Positions 32,293 through 40,810 are shown, numbered from the stretch's first letter. The stretch: 55,922 nt of DNA from Microbispora amethystogenes (GCF_016863015.1 NZ_BOOB01000044.1:1-55922), one strand, 5' to 3'. Numbers and translations: made by a program. Notes: generated by a model from the letters alone, not told the origin.

Positions 32293-34455
32293 TCAGGCGC
32301 CGGCGCGGGAGGGGGCCGGCGGGCGCGGCTCCGGGATGAGGCGCACGTCGTCGGGCAGGCCGGTCACGTGCGGCACGCCGCTGCCCTCCCGGGCGTCCAG
32401 GTCGACCCGGGTCCCCGCGAGGTGCATGCCGGAGATGTGCAGGTCGCCGAACCCCTCGGGCAGCGCGGGCGAGATCCACACCTTGCCGTGCGGCACCCAG
32501 GGGTCGATGCGCAGCAGCAGGCGTACGAGCTGGATCGGCGCGGCCGACGACCACGCCTGCGGGGAGCACGAGGTCGGGTACGGCACCGGGAGGCGGAACT
32601 CCCCCCGGTCGAAGCCGCAGAACAGCTCGGGCAGCCGGTCGCCGAACGCCCGGGCGGCGTCGAGCAGGCCGCAGGCCACCCGCTGGGCCTCCTCCACGAA
32701 GCCGTACCGCATGAGCCCGGCCGCGGCGAGCGCGCTGTCGTGCGGCCACACCGAGCCGTTGTGGTAGCTCATGGGGTTGTAGGCGCCCATGTCGGAGGCG
32801 AGCGTGCGGATGCCGAAGCCGGTGAACATCCGGGGCGACAGCAGGTGCCCGGCCACCGACGCCGCCTTGTCCCGGTCGACGATCCCCGACCACAGGCAGT
32901 GGCCCATGTTGGAGGCGAGGGCGTCGATCGGCCGGCCCTCGTGGTCGAGCCCCACGGCGAAGTAGCCGCGGTCGGGCAGCCAGAACCGCTCGTTGAACCG
33001 GGCCCGCAGCTCCGCGGCCCGGCTCCGGTAGTGCCGCTCGGCCTCGGCGTCCCCCGCCTCCCGGGCGAAGTAGTGCCGGGCGACGTAGGCGGCGTAGACG
33101 TATCCCTGCACCTCGGCCAGCGCGATGGGCGGCCGGGCGAGGGTTCCGTCGGCGAAGTTGATCCCGTCGAAGGAGTCCTTCCATCCCTGGTTGACCAGGC
33201 CCTGATCGGTCTTGCGCCGATAGCAGAGGAACCCGTCGCGCGTGCCGTACCGCTCGATCCACTCCAGCGCGGCGTCGGCGTTCGGGAGCAGCCGCCAGGC
33301 CGCCTCGGGATTCAGGCCCCAGCGGCGCAGCTCGCCGAGGAGGACGACGAACAGGGGGCTGGAGTCCACCGAGCCGTAGTAGGCGTGCCCGCCCACGCCC
33401 ACGGCCGCGCCGTCCTGCCGGGCGCCGTACCGCAGCTCGTGCAGGATCTTGCCCGGTTCCTCCTCGGTCATCGGGTCGGTCTTCGTGCCCTGCAGTGAGG
33501 CCAGCCGGCACAGCGTGCCGTACGCCAAGCCGGGGTCGAGCGGCAGGACCAGCAGCGAGGTGAGCAGCGAGTCGCGGCCGAACAGCGTCATGAACCAGGG
33601 CGCCCCGGCCGCCACGCTGGGCGGCAGGTCCGGGCGCTCGGGATCGAACAGCCGCAGCGCGCCGATGTCCCGGTGGGACTGCCGCAGGACCGCGCCGAGG
33701 GCGGCGTTGGAGGTGGTGACCTCCGGCAGGCTCCGGTCCCACTCGAACAGCCACCCGGCCTGTTCGGCGAGCGCGGGCTTCAGCCGCTTGTCGCAGTACC
33801 ACGCCTCGGTCTCGGCCCCGTCGATGATCGGGTTGACCTTCAGCGCGGCCCTCCACTCGCCCCGCGGCGGCACAACCGCCCGGAACAGGAGCATGCGCGG
33901 GGCGGGCACCGCCAGCACCGGGGTGTCGCCGGCTTCGGCCGCCACCCGCGCTCCCCTGGCCCTGCTGACGGAGACCATGCGCAGCGAGCCTTCCTCCGTC
34001 GCGGTCGTCACGTCGGCCACCCAGTGCACCCTGTGGGTCTTCACCTCGAACAGGTCGCACACGTCGGATCCGACGAGCAGGGTCACGACGAGGCCGGCCG
34101 GCTCGAGGGACATGTTGCGGATGACGAGGTCCTCCGACAGTCCGCCGCCGACGTACCGGTCGCGCGTCACCAGCAGGGTGCTCTCCGCCTGGCCCGGCCG
34201 CCGCGGGGCCCGGCCGAGGAACGTCGCGTGGTACGGCTCGCCGGTGACGACCTGCAGCTCCTCGATCGGGCCGTCGTCGACGCGCAGCTCCCACTGCGAC
34301 AGCAGCCGGGTGTCGGCGTAGTAGATCCCCTGGGCCGATCCCGGCAGGATGTCGCCGTTGCGGGACGACACGCAGAACGAGCCCCCGGCAACCAGCGTCA
34401 CGGCGCCCGCGCCGATGGGGCTGGGCTGCCCCTCGAACGTCCACCCGCCCGTCAT
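32293..34455 (-). CDS. Amylo-alpha-1,6-glucosidase-like protein
   Basis: A protein of about 720 residues with an N-terminal glycogen-debranching beta domain (GQPSPIGAGAVTLVAGGSFC; GIYYADTRLLSQWEL) and a C-terminal (alpha/alpha)6 toroid of the GDE_C/GH63-like type (WFMTLFGRDSLLTSLLVLPL; YHNGSVWPHDSALAAAGLMR). The Asp in FGRDS and the Glu/Asp residues of the toroid are candidate catalytic acids. Such proteins are annotated as glycogen debranching enzymes, but true substrates are mostly untested. ATG 34455 behind a G-rich site is preferred over ATG 34521. It lies about 8 kb from a GH15 enzyme that may act on related glucans. Confidence 0.86.
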   Translation of the reverse strand: MTGGWTFEGQPSPIGAGAVTLVAGGSFCVSSRNGDILPGSAQGIYYADTRLLSQWELRVDDGPIEELQVVTGEPYHATFLGRAPRRPGQAESTLLVTRDRYVGGGLSEDLVIRNMSLEPAGLVVTLLVGSDVCDLFEVKTHRVHWVADVTTATEEGSLRMVSVSRARGARVAAEAGDTPVLAVPAPRMLLFRAVVPPRGEWRAALKVNPIIDGAETEAWYCDKRLKPALAEQAGWLFEWDRSLPEVTTSNAALGAVLRQSHRDIGALRLFDPERPDLPPSVAAGAPWFMTLFGRDSLLTSLLVLPLDPGLAYGTLCRLASLQGTKTDPMTEEEPGKILHELRYGARQDGAAVGVGGHAYYGSVDSSPLFVVLLGELRRWGLNPEAAWRLLPNADAALEWIERYGTRDGFLCYRRKTDQGLVNQGWKDSFDGINFADGTLARPPIALAEVQGYVYAAYVARHYFAREAGDAEAERHYRSRAAELRARFNERFWLPDRGYFAVGLDHEGRPIDALASNMGHCLWSGIVDRDKAASVAGHLLSPRMFTGFGIRTLASDMGAYNPMSYHNGSVWPHDSALAAAGLMRYGFVEEAQRVACGLLDAARAFGDRLPELFCGFDRGEFRLPVPYPTSCSPQAWSSAAPIQLVRLLLRIDPWVPHGKVWISPALPEGFGDLHISGMHLAGTRVDLDAREGSGVPHVTGLPDDVRLIPEPRPPAPSRAGA

Positions 34456-34637
34456 GCCGACCCCCCGGCCCGCCCGCCCGTCAACGGTGCCGTCATACCC
34501 TCTGGGTACGCCGGTTTTCACCTAATATCGCCGCTTATGTCTGGCTCGCCTTTCCGGCCGCCACCGCCAGAACCCCCCAGCGGCCGGGTCCTGCCGGTTT
34601 TGCCCCCTCATGACCTGGCGTTTTCTAGTCTGCCGTC

Positions 34638-34838
34638 ATGCGCAGGTGGGTGAGTGCGGAGGGACACGAGGTGGACTCCGTCGTCATCGAGGGCCGGCGA
34701 CTCCTGCGGGTGCGCCACCTGGGGTATCACGTCGGCTTCTGCGCCACCGTCGAGGAGGTGGCCGCCCACGTGGACCTGGCCGACCTGGTGGAGGTCGTCG
34801 ACCTGCGACGGCCCGGGCGCCGGCCCGCACGGCGATGA
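34638..34838 (+). CDS. Small hypothetical protein
   Basis: A 66-residue ORF (MRRWVSAEGHEVDSVVIEGR...) with nearly all third positions G or C, which supports coding. A -10-like TAGTCT lies about 7 nt before the ATG, so the message may be leaderless. It has alternating beta-like and helical stretches, a single Cys and a basic tail. No family was recognised. It is followed immediately by a strong hairpin. It is divergent from the debranching-like gene, and the 182-bp gap shows nothing else. Confidence 0.55.
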   Translation: MRRWVSAEGHEVDSVVIEGRRLLRVRHLGYHVGFCATVEEVAAHVDLADLVEVVDLRRPGRRPARR

Positions 34839-34869
34839 GGGGTGAGCCGGTCCCGGCCGGCTCACCCCT
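34838..34869. terminator. Strong hairpin terminator
   Basis: AGGGGTGAGCCGG (34838-34850) and CCGGCTCACCCCT (34857-34869) form a perfect 13-bp stem with a 6-nt loop, starting on the stop codon of the small ORF. It can serve the convergent secreted-protein gene as well. Confidence 0.75.
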
Positions 34870-34920
34870 CTGTCGGTTCACCCCTCGGTCGTCTCACTGC
34901 CGGCCACGCGGCGGTGAGGA

Positions 34921-35715
34921 TCAGCCCCAGCCCGGCATCGAGAAGGGATCGGCGCTCCTCGGCCTGGCCTTGCCCTTGGCCCTGATCACGCTCTTGGCGC
35001 CGGTGGTCGCCTTCGCCGGCCGGAGCCAGGCGTCCGCCGCCTCGTCGTCCTCCTTCTTCTGCCGGCCGGCGGGCGCGCCGGTCAGCTGGTCGCCGGACAG
35101 CTTCGCGTACGTGGGCTTCTGCGCGGAGGGGTGGAGGAAGATGTCCCGCGGCGCGTTCTGGGCGTTGTCGCCGCTGTTGTCACCGCTGTTGTCGTCGCTG
35201 CTGTTGCTCTTCGCCGGCATGGTGAACATGCCGCCGTTGCCCAGCGGCATGAAGCCGCTCGTCTCGCCGGGCTCCTGGCCGGCGGGCCCCTGGTTGTCGC
35301 CCGCCTGGCCCGCGCCCTGCGGCGCCGCGGGCGCCTGGTCGCCGACCGCCTGGCCGTCGGCGTTCTGACCCTCCGCGGCCTGGCCCGCGTCCTGCGGCGC
35401 CGCGCCGGCCTGGCCGGCGTTCTCCGGGCCGTTGACGGCCGGACCCATGTTCTGCGGTCCTCCGGCCGCCGGGCCGCCCATGCCCTGGGCGTCGGACGCG
35501 TCGTCCGGCGAGAAGTACGGGCCGACCTTCGCGCCCTTGTCCAGGATCTCCAGAGCCTTGGACGCGACGAAGTCGGGCTCCTCCGGGTGGTTCATCGCCA
35601 TCGCGGCGATCTGCTTGCCGGGCGACAGAGGCTCCTTGGCGGCCATCGGGCTCTGGTCGGCGGGCGCCGGCCCCGACAGGAGCGCCGCGGCGAGTACGGC
35701 AGTAGCTATAGGCAT
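34921..35715 (-). CDS. Secreted low-complexity protein, paralog A
   Basis: A 264-residue exported protein. The short signal peptide MPIATAVLAAALLSGPAPAD is almost the same as that of the gene at 36669-37256 (MPxxTAVLAAALLSGP). A short conserved-looking region with PEEPDFVASKALEILDKGAK is followed by Gly/Ala/Gln/Asn-rich repeats (AGQ and GPQN units, about 80-150), a SSDDNSGDNSGDN stretch, and a basic C-terminus. It is probably an extracellular or wall-associated disordered protein; no enzyme domain is seen. It shares an upstream promoter block with paralog B. Confidence 0.72.
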   Translation of the reverse strand: MPIATAVLAAALLSGPAPADQSPMAAKEPLSPGKQIAAMAMNHPEEPDFVASKALEILDKGAKVGPYFSPDDASDAQGMGGPAAGGPQNMGPAVNGPENAGQAGAAPQDAGQAAEGQNADGQAVGDQAPAAPQGAGQAGDNQGPAGQEPGETSGFMPLGNGGMFTMPAKSNSSDDNSGDNSGDNAQNAPRDIFLHPSAQKPTYAKLSGDQLTGAPAGRQKKEDDEAADAWLRPAKATTGAKSVIRAKGKARPRSADPFSMPGWG

Positions 35716-35756
35716 GAGTAATTCCCCCGAATATTGGTGGACGGTACAAGAACGAA

Positions 35757-35809
35757 GGTAAGCGCCCGATGCCGGGCGTTCACGGACCCGACACTCAGTG
35801 TCCGGTCAA
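35757..35809 (-). promoter_or_regulatory. Promoter block of paralog A, shared with paralog B
   Basis: On the minus strand TTGACCGGACA (35809-35799) is followed after 14 nt by CGTGA and later by GGCGCTTACC (reading down to 35757). The same elements with the same 14-nt spacing occur upstream of paralog B. GGACA-N14-CGTGA resembles an ECF-type -35/-10 pair. The leader then carries TCGGGGGA near the ATG in both genes. Confidence 0.6.
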
Positions 35810-35845
35810 ATAAGAGAATTGGCCGCTTCAGGACATAGGCCACCG

Positions 35846-35887
35846 AAAAAAACAAAAAAGGGGGTGTGCCGTAAGCGGCACACCCCC
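35846..35887 (-). terminator. Intrinsic terminator after the fasciclin gene
   Basis: GGGGGTGTGCCG and CGGCACACCCCC form a perfect 12-bp stem around a 4-nt loop (35860-35887). On the minus strand it is followed by a T-rich run of 14 nt, broken by one G. It starts 30 nt after the fasciclin stop and is the clearest Rho-independent terminator in the window. Confidence 0.93.
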
Positions 35888-35916
35888 GGAAGACGCCGTC
35901 GCCGGACGGCGGCCGG

Positions 35917-36579
35917 TCACTTCGGCATGAGGACCTTGTCGACGAGGTAGACGGTCGCGTTGGAGGTGGCGAGGTTCCCGCAGGTCACGGCGGCGTCGTT
36001 GACCTTGAAGCTGGGCGCCGCGCCCGAGACGGTGAGCTTGCGGCCTTCCAGGCTGGTCAGCTCGCCGTGCAGGTCCGCGGGCGCCTTCCGTCCCTTGACC
36101 ACGTGATAGGCCAGCAGCGCCCGGAGCGACTTGCGGTTGGTCAGCAACTGGTCGAGCTGGTTCTTCGGGATCTTGCCGAACGCCTCGTTGGTGGGCGCGA
36201 ACACGGTGATGTCCTGGGCGGAGTTGAGCGTCTCCGCGAGCCCGGCCTTCTTCACCACGCGGGCCAGCGTGGAGAGCGACGGAATGTCGGAGATCGCGGC
36301 GCCCACCGGCACCTTGGCCAGCTCGGCGGGACTGCCCTTGCCCGAGGCCGGCAGCGAGGCGCAGGCGGGCCCGACCGGCGACGCGGACACCGGGGCCGAG
36401 GGCGTCGCCGAGGCGCCCTCGCTCGGCTCGGCGCTGGTGCTGGGGGTCTCGGTGGTCATGTCGGTGGCGGTCTCGTTGACGGCGACCGGGGCCGCGGAGT
36501 TGCCGCCCTGGCTACCGCACGCCGCGGACATCGACAGCGCCGCGGTCAGCGCGGCAAAGGCGAGCAGACGGGTATTCAT
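35917..36579 (-). CDS. Fasciclin-domain lipoprotein
   Basis: A 220-residue lipoprotein. The lipobox SAAC places the lipidated Cys at 21, followed by a Thr/Ser/Pro-rich tether (about 25-70). A single FAS1 domain (about 80-220) has DITVFAPTNEAFGKIPKNQL, the H1-type LLAYHVVKGRK and the terminal TVYLVDKVLMPK. Homologues include the mycobacterial MPT70/MPT83 adhesion-type proteins, which are under SigK. No sigma/anti-sigma pair adjoins here. AAGGAA precedes the ATG. It is flanked by the two secreted paralogs and ended by a strong terminator. Confidence 0.93.
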   Translation of the reverse strand: MNTRLLAFAALTAALSMSAACGSQGGNSAAPVAVNETATDMTTETPSTSAEPSEGASATPSAPVSASPVGPACASLPASGKGSPAELAKVPVGAAISDIPSLSTLARVVKKAGLAETLNSAQDITVFAPTNEAFGKIPKNQLDQLLTNRKSLRALLAYHVVKGRKAPADLHGELTSLEGRKLTVSGAAPSFKVNDAAVTCGNLATSNATVYLVDKVLMPK

Positions 36580-36668
36580 GATCGTGTTTCCTTAGTCGTG
36601 GAAAGGTCGTTGCTGGGTGGCGGGGCGGGCACACGGGCCTGTCCGTCAGGCCGTCTCGGGCGCGTGGT

Positions 36669-37256
36669 TCACCAGCCGCGCGGCCACTGCTGCTGCCGGG
36701 GGCGCTGGATCACCTTCTTCCGCACGTGGACCGCCGGGAACGACCTGGCCTTCTGCACGCCCTGAACGGAGTGGAAGGTGAACGGCTTCGGCGCCTCGCC
36801 CGGCTTGCCGGACACCGGCTGGATCACGACGTCGCGCGTCTTCGGATCGATCAGCGGGATGACCGAGGTGTCCGGTCCCGACGCGGCCTGCCCGACGGGC
36901 GCCACGCCGCCGGCCATCGCCTTCGGCCGGACGACGTCGCCGTCCGTACCCGGCTTGACGTGCAGGCCGGGGGCGTCCGGCAGGTCCGGGCCGCTCTCCG
37001 GAGCGGGGCCCGCGCCGCGCCCGCCCGCCGTTCCCCCGGGCGCCATCCACGGCGGCGCCTGGGGAAGCATGAACGGAAACTCCCCGGCCTGCGGCGCCCC
37101 GCCGGGTGTGAGAGCGACTGGTCCCGCCGGCCGCCACTGCGGCATGGCGTCGTTCGTGTCCGCGGCGGCCGTCGTCCCGGTCGGAGCCGGGTCCGGCGGC
37201 ACGACGGCCGGCCCAGAGAGGAGGGCGGCGGCCAGTACGGCTGTGCAGAGAGGCAT
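36669..37256 (-). CDS. Secreted Pro-rich protein, paralog B
   Basis: A 195-residue exported protein. The signal peptide MPLCTAVLAAALLSGPAVVP is close to that of paralog A. The mature part is Pro/Gly-rich, then has a more ordered basic region (DTSVIPLIDPKTRDVVIQPV; KARSFPAVHVRKKVIQRPRQ) ending WPRGW. Beyond the signal and 5' region the two proteins share little, suggesting they diverged quickly or recruited the same export/promoter cassette. Wall association via the basic tail is possible but unproven. Confidence 0.72.
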   Translation of the reverse strand: MPLCTAVLAAALLSGPAVVPPDPAPTGTTAAADTNDAMPQWRPAGPVALTPGGAPQAGEFPFMLPQAPPWMAPGGTAGGRGAGPAPESGPDLPDAPGLHVKPGTDGDVVRPKAMAGGVAPVGQAASGPDTSVIPLIDPKTRDVVIQPVSGKPGEAPKPFTFHSVQGVQKARSFPAVHVRKKVIQRPRQQQWPRGW

Positions 37257-37293
37257 GAGACTCCCCCGAGGTCATGGATGGTACGAGCACGAC

Positions 37294-37347
37294 GGTAAGC
37301 GCCGCACCAGGGAGTGATCACGCATCCCACGGCCAATGTCCGGTCAA
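37294..37347 (-). promoter_or_regulatory. Promoter block of paralog B, shared with paralog A
   Basis: TTGACCGGACA (37347-37337 on the minus strand), 14 nt, then CGTGA, and further down GGCGCTTACC ending at 37294. Element order and spacing match those upstream of paralog A within one or two bases. The remainder of the 300-bp gap 37257-37556 holds no recognisable gene. Confidence 0.6.
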
Positions 37348-37556
37348 GCATGGTGATCGGGCGCTTCACCCGAAAAGATCCCGTCGCGCCCGCAAGCGGC
37401 CCGCCCGACAGGCGGCGCGGCGGCGCGAACCACCGGGAATTCGGCGCCCCGGGAAAACGCCGGGAAAACAGCGCGGAGATCAGGCGGCCAAGGAATCGCC
37501 CTTTTCCTGGAATTTCATCCCGAGTGGCGGCGGGACGAGGGGGTATGCGCGGGCCC

Positions 37557-37784
37557 ATGAGTGACAAGCGCGAATCCGAGGAACCGAAGGTCGGCGACGA
37601 AGTGACCTGGAAGAGCCACGGCGGGACCGCCGAAGGCAAGGTCGAGAAGAAGATCACCGAACGTACCGAGGAGGCGGGCCGTACCGTGGCCGCGTCCCCG
37701 GAGGAGCCGCAGTACAAGGTGCGCAGCGAGAAGAGCGGAGGCTCAGCGGTGCACAAGCCCTCGGCCCTGCACCCCAAGAAGTGA
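37557..37784 (+). CDS. DUF2945 (HVA1/Tudor-like) protein
   Basis: A 75-residue protein matching the DUF2945 hypervirulence-associated family: KVGDEVTWKSHGGTAEGKVE, then the PQYKVRSEKSGGSAVHKPSA ending. The fold is predicted as a small SH3/Tudor-like barrel; the role is unknown. ATG 37557 gives the usual family N-terminus; ATG 37545 lies too close to the G-rich ribosome site. It is divergent from the secreted paralog B. Confidence 0.87.
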   Translation: MSDKRESEEPKVGDEVTWKSHGGTAEGKVEKKITERTEEAGRTVAASPEEPQYKVRSEKSGGSAVHKPSALHPKK

Positions 37785-37913
37785 GCCCTCAGAGGTGAGC
37801 CCCAGGAAGTGAGCCCGGGAAGCCCCCGGAGAGGTGACCCGGAGAAGTGGCGCCGCCGGGAGGTCCGGCGCCGGGCGGGCCCGAGGCCGCGCCCGGCGCG
37901 TCACGTACCTGCT

Positions 37914-38093
37914 CTAGCTGAGCGTCTTCTTCCAGTGGAAGCCGCCGGGCAGGTTCACCGTGAGGGTGCGGCGCCCGTCCGCCGTCTTGGTCACGCGGAA
38001 GGCGCGGCCGCCGTAGCTGTGGCCCACACCGCTGCGCGACAGGTTGAGTCTGAAAGGCCCCATCTTGACTGACTTACGGTAGCTCCAGCCCAT
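37914..38093 (-). CDS. DUF4236 small protein
   Basis: A 59-residue protein, MGWSYRKSVKMGPFRLNLSR followed by SGVGHSYGGRAFRVTKTADG and a beta-rich end. The pattern RKSxKxGPxRLNxSxSGVG is the DUF4236 signature. Function is unknown; the domain is found alone or at the N-terminus of larger proteins. A strong ribosome site (GGAGGG, 7 nt before the ATG) supports it. It is divergent from the downstream MarR gene, with 216 bp between them. Confidence 0.85.
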   Translation of the reverse strand: MGWSYRKSVKMGPFRLNLSRSGVGHSYGGRAFRVTKTADGRRTLTVNLPGGFHWKKTLS

Positions 38094-38309
38094 CGTTTTC
38101 CCTCCGTGTTTTCCGTGCCCCCGCGACTACCCACAGAAGCGATCAGCACACGCGCTCGCGCGGAGTGGCATGTCAGGACGCACAGCCGCCGTTCTCGCCC
38201 GTACAACCCCTGGTCACAGGGTGGGAACCTTTGTCTGGTGCAATGACGCGACGGTGCTGGGGACCGTGTAAAAACGATGCCTGTGACTAAGGATGGGGAC
38301 GAGGAACCG

Positions 38310-38786
38310 ATGGCGGACGACCTGGAGGCCGTCACGTCCGCGGTGCTCACCGCATCGCGGGTGCTCGTCGCGATCTCCGCACGTTCCCTCGCCGCCGCGG
38401 AGGACAGGGTCACGCTGCCGCAGTTCCGGATGCTGCTGGTGGTCGGGCAGGGCGAGACCAAACTGGTGACGCTGGCCGAGAGGCTCGGCGTGAACCCCTC
38501 GACCGCGATGCGGATGGCGGACCGCCTCGCCGCCGCCGGGCTGCTGAAGCGTGAGGTGAACCCGCAGAACCGGCGTGAGACGCTGCTGCGGCTGACCGGC
38601 ATCGGCCGGCGCATCGTGGACGAGGTCACGGCCCGGCGCGAGGCGGAGATCGCGGCGATACTCGCCCGGATGCCCGCTCCCCGGCGTCAGGCCCTGATCA
38701 CCGCCATGCGCGAGTTCACCGACGCGGCCGGCGAACCACCCACGACCGCCTCGTTCCCGCTCGGCTGGCCCGACCCGTCCTCCTGA
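38310..38786 (+). CDS. MarR-family regulator
   Basis: A 158-residue winged-helix protein. The recognition part reads LVTLAERLGVNPSTAMRMAD and the wing has REVNPQNRRETLLRLTGIG. The start chosen is ATG 38310 with GAGGAA upstream; ATG 38277 lacks a ribosome site. It is divergent from the DUF4236 gene. No clear palindrome was picked out in the shared gap. Ligand and targets are unknown. Confidence 0.9.
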   Translation: MADDLEAVTSAVLTASRVLVAISARSLAAAEDRVTLPQFRMLLVVGQGETKLVTLAERLGVNPSTAMRMADRLAAAGLLKREVNPQNRRETLLRLTGIGRRIVDEVTARREAEIAAILARMPAPRRQALITAMREFTDAAGEPPTTASFPLGWPDPSS

Positions 38787-38881
38787 CCCCGCGCCCTGAG
38801 CGCCCTGTCATCCGGGACGCCCGCCGGAGCCCGGCCGGGTGCGCGGCAACGGCGCACCCATCGGGCCAGGGCTTGCGGCCT

Positions 38882-39008
38882 GCTCAGCACCCGGAGGCGG
38901 CGCGTTCACCCCGAGACCGCGGCCGGGCCGACGTCCAGAGGCGGCGCGCTCACTCCAAGGCCGCGGCCTGCTCAACGCTGCGGCCCGCTCAGCACCCGGA
39001 GGCGGCGC
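38882..39008. repeat. Degenerate repeat at the 3' end of a membrane-protein gene
   Basis: A 22-bp sequence beginning GCTCAGCACCCGGAGG occurs exactly at 38882-38903 and 38987-39008, with a degraded copy near 38937. The second copy encodes the C-terminal CAASGC and stop codon of the minus-strand gene. The gap 38787-38988 contains only these repeats. Confidence 0.7.
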
Positions 39009-39564
39009 ACTCGCCGGGGATGAGGCCGCCGGGGTCGCCGGCCGTCGAAGGCGCGTCGTCGTCCCTGCTCGACCCGGTCCCGGTGCCGCCCTTCGTGCCG
39101 CCGCCCGCCTTTCCGGCCGGCGCGGTCTTCGCCTGGCCCGTGCCGCCGGCCGCCTGGTCGCCGGACCCGCCCGCACCGGAGTCTGTGCCGGAACCTGTGC
39201 CCGCGGCGTCTCCGGCGGGCGCCTGTGGCGAGCCTCCGTCCGCGCCACCGCCCTCGGAGCCGTCCGCCGAGCCGTCCTCGGATCCGGTGCCGGAGTCCGG
39301 CCCGGAGTCGGCGGGGTCACCGGCGCCGTTCTCCTGCGCCGGGGCCGTCGCCTGCCCGGCATTGCCCGCGGAGGGGCCGCCGGCGTCCGTGGCGCCACGC
39401 AACGCGAAGCCCGCGCCCGCCGCCGCGAGTACGGCGACCAGGATCACGGCGACGACGACGAGGGGCTTCCTGCTCTTCGTGCCGGATGGTTCGTCCTGAC
39501 TGGAGAGGACCTCCTGACGAAACTGATCATCCTGGCTCGTCGGTGAGGGGACGCGCCCGTACAT
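38989..39564 (-). CDS. Single-pass membrane protein with disordered exterior
   Basis: A 191-residue protein: cytoplasmic N-terminus (about 1-32; MYGRVPSPTSQDDQFRQEVL), one transmembrane helix (about 36-56; PLVVVAVILVAVLAAAGAGF), and an outside region made almost wholly of Gly, Ser, Asp, Ala and Thr, ending GLIPGECAASGC. The two terminal cysteines could form a disulfide or dimerise. No known domain. ATG 39564 is chosen because GGGAG is well spaced from it. It lies downstream of the CHAP gene on the same strand, suggesting an envelope role. Confidence 0.65.
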   Translation of the reverse strand: MYGRVPSPTSQDDQFRQEVLSSQDEPSGTKSRKPLVVVAVILVAVLAAAGAGFALRGATDAGGPSAGNAGQATAPAQENGAGDPADSGPDSGTGSEDGSADGSEGGGADGGSPQAPAGDAAGTGSGTDSGAGGSGDQAAGGTGQAKTAPAGKAGGGTKGGTGTGSSRDDDAPSTAGDPGGLIPGECAASGC

Positions 39565-39713
39565 GTGAGACAACTCCCAGCGGTCGGATCGGGGGAAAGC
39601 TCCACGGCTTCCGCGGGTGGCTGCCCACCTTAGCCGCGCGAGTCACCGAATTTCACAGACACCCGCAAATGATCTCAAACTCCCAGAATGTTCCCAGGCG
39701 TCTCTCCGGCCGG

Positions 39714-40559
39714 TCAGCCGAGATAGGGGAGATGGAACGGCTCCTGAGCTGCGGCCGGGCCGGACACCCCGGCCCCGGCGGCCTCCCGGCCGCGCCGCTC
39801 GCCGCCGTCCCCCGCCCGCCGCGGGCCGCCCTTGCGGTGCCGCCCGCCGGACGTCGCCGCCGCGGCGGCCCTGAACCGCAGGCCGGTCACCGCGGTCGAG
39901 ACGAGCGCGAACAGCAGGCCGGCCGGCAGGACGGCGTCGCCCGGCGAGAAGACCGCGCCCGGCGACTGCCCATGACTCGCGGCCATGTTCCGCGTGGCCG
40001 ACGCCGCGGACCCCTGGACGGCCGCGTCCGCCGCCCCCTGGACCGTGGCGTCCGCCGCCACCGGCTGGACGGTGACGGTCACCTTCGGGGTCGCCTTGAC
40101 CTTGCGCGGCAGGCCGTACCCGACGATCTTGCTGGAGTCGCGCACCTTGCGCTTGAGCCAGACGCCGTCGACGTTGCCCTCGATCGTGTGGACCTTGCCG
40201 CCGACGACCTTCTCGACGATGCCGACGTGGTCGATGTCCTTGATGCGCTTCGACCCCGACCAGTCGAAGAAGACCACCGCTCCCGGTTCCGGCTTCCGGC
40301 TCCAGGCGCCCTGCTGCTCGAACCACTTGGCGTGCTTGGTGGTCAGCGCGAACTCGCCGACGTGGTCCCGCACGCCGGCGCGGTCGGCCGCCCACGAGAC
40401 GAACATGTCACACCAGGGAGCCGCCTTGAAGTCGGAGTCCATGGCGATGTTGTCGGCGTACCACTCGCCGAACTTGGTCAGCTTCCCGGGCCGCTCGCGG
40501 TAGCCCAGTTCCGGGCGTACGGCGTCGAGCAGCTGTTGTGCGATCGGATCGGTAGAAAT
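39714..40559 (-). CDS. CHAP-domain peptidoglycan hydrolase with ATT start
   Basis: A protein of about 281 residues. The CHAP domain (about 1-150) has catalytic Cys50 in AAPWCDMFVSWAAD, His111 in IDHVGIVEKV and an acidic/Asn pair in TIEGNVDG. A hydrophobic segment (about 205-228) and a basic tail follow, implying C-terminal membrane anchoring. The conserved N-terminus begins ISTDPIAQQLLDAVRPELGY, reading from ATT 40559-40557. An in-frame TAG lies just upstream, AGGAG sits 6 nt before the ATT, and no ATG/GTG/TTG exists before residue 40. The c-di-AMP riboswitch upstream fits cell-wall hydrolase control. A start-loss mutation is the alternative. Confidence 0.83.
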   Translation of the reverse strand: MSTDPIAQQLLDAVRPELGYRERPGKLTKFGEWYADNIAMDSDFKAAPWCDMFVSWAADRAGVRDHVGEFALTTKHAKWFEQQGAWSRKPEPGAVVFFDWSGSKRIKDIDHVGIVEKVVGGKVHTIEGNVDGVWLKRKVRDSSKIVGYGLPRKVKATPKVTVTVQPVAADATVQGAADAAVQGSAASATRNMAASHGQSPGAVFSPGDAVLPAGLLFALVSTAVTGLRFRAAAAATSGGRHRKGGPRRAGDGGERRGREAAGAGVSGPAAAQEPFHLPYLG

Positions 40560-40810
40560 CGAAGGCTCCTATGGCGCGCGTCAGAACATGACGAACCCGC
40601 CCGCCGGGCACGACGGCATGGAGGCATGACCGTCACGCCGACGGACACGGCCGCGGCGGGCCGGAGTCGGACGGGATCGGACGGGTTTCAGAAACGGGAG
40701 ATGTGGCAGCCCGTCACGGGCGCGCCGTCACCCCGGAAGCCTGGAGACGTTCCAGGGCGGGCATGTGGTCCGGGAACGGAACCCGGGCCGGGTGGGCAGG
40801 TGGAGCGGAC

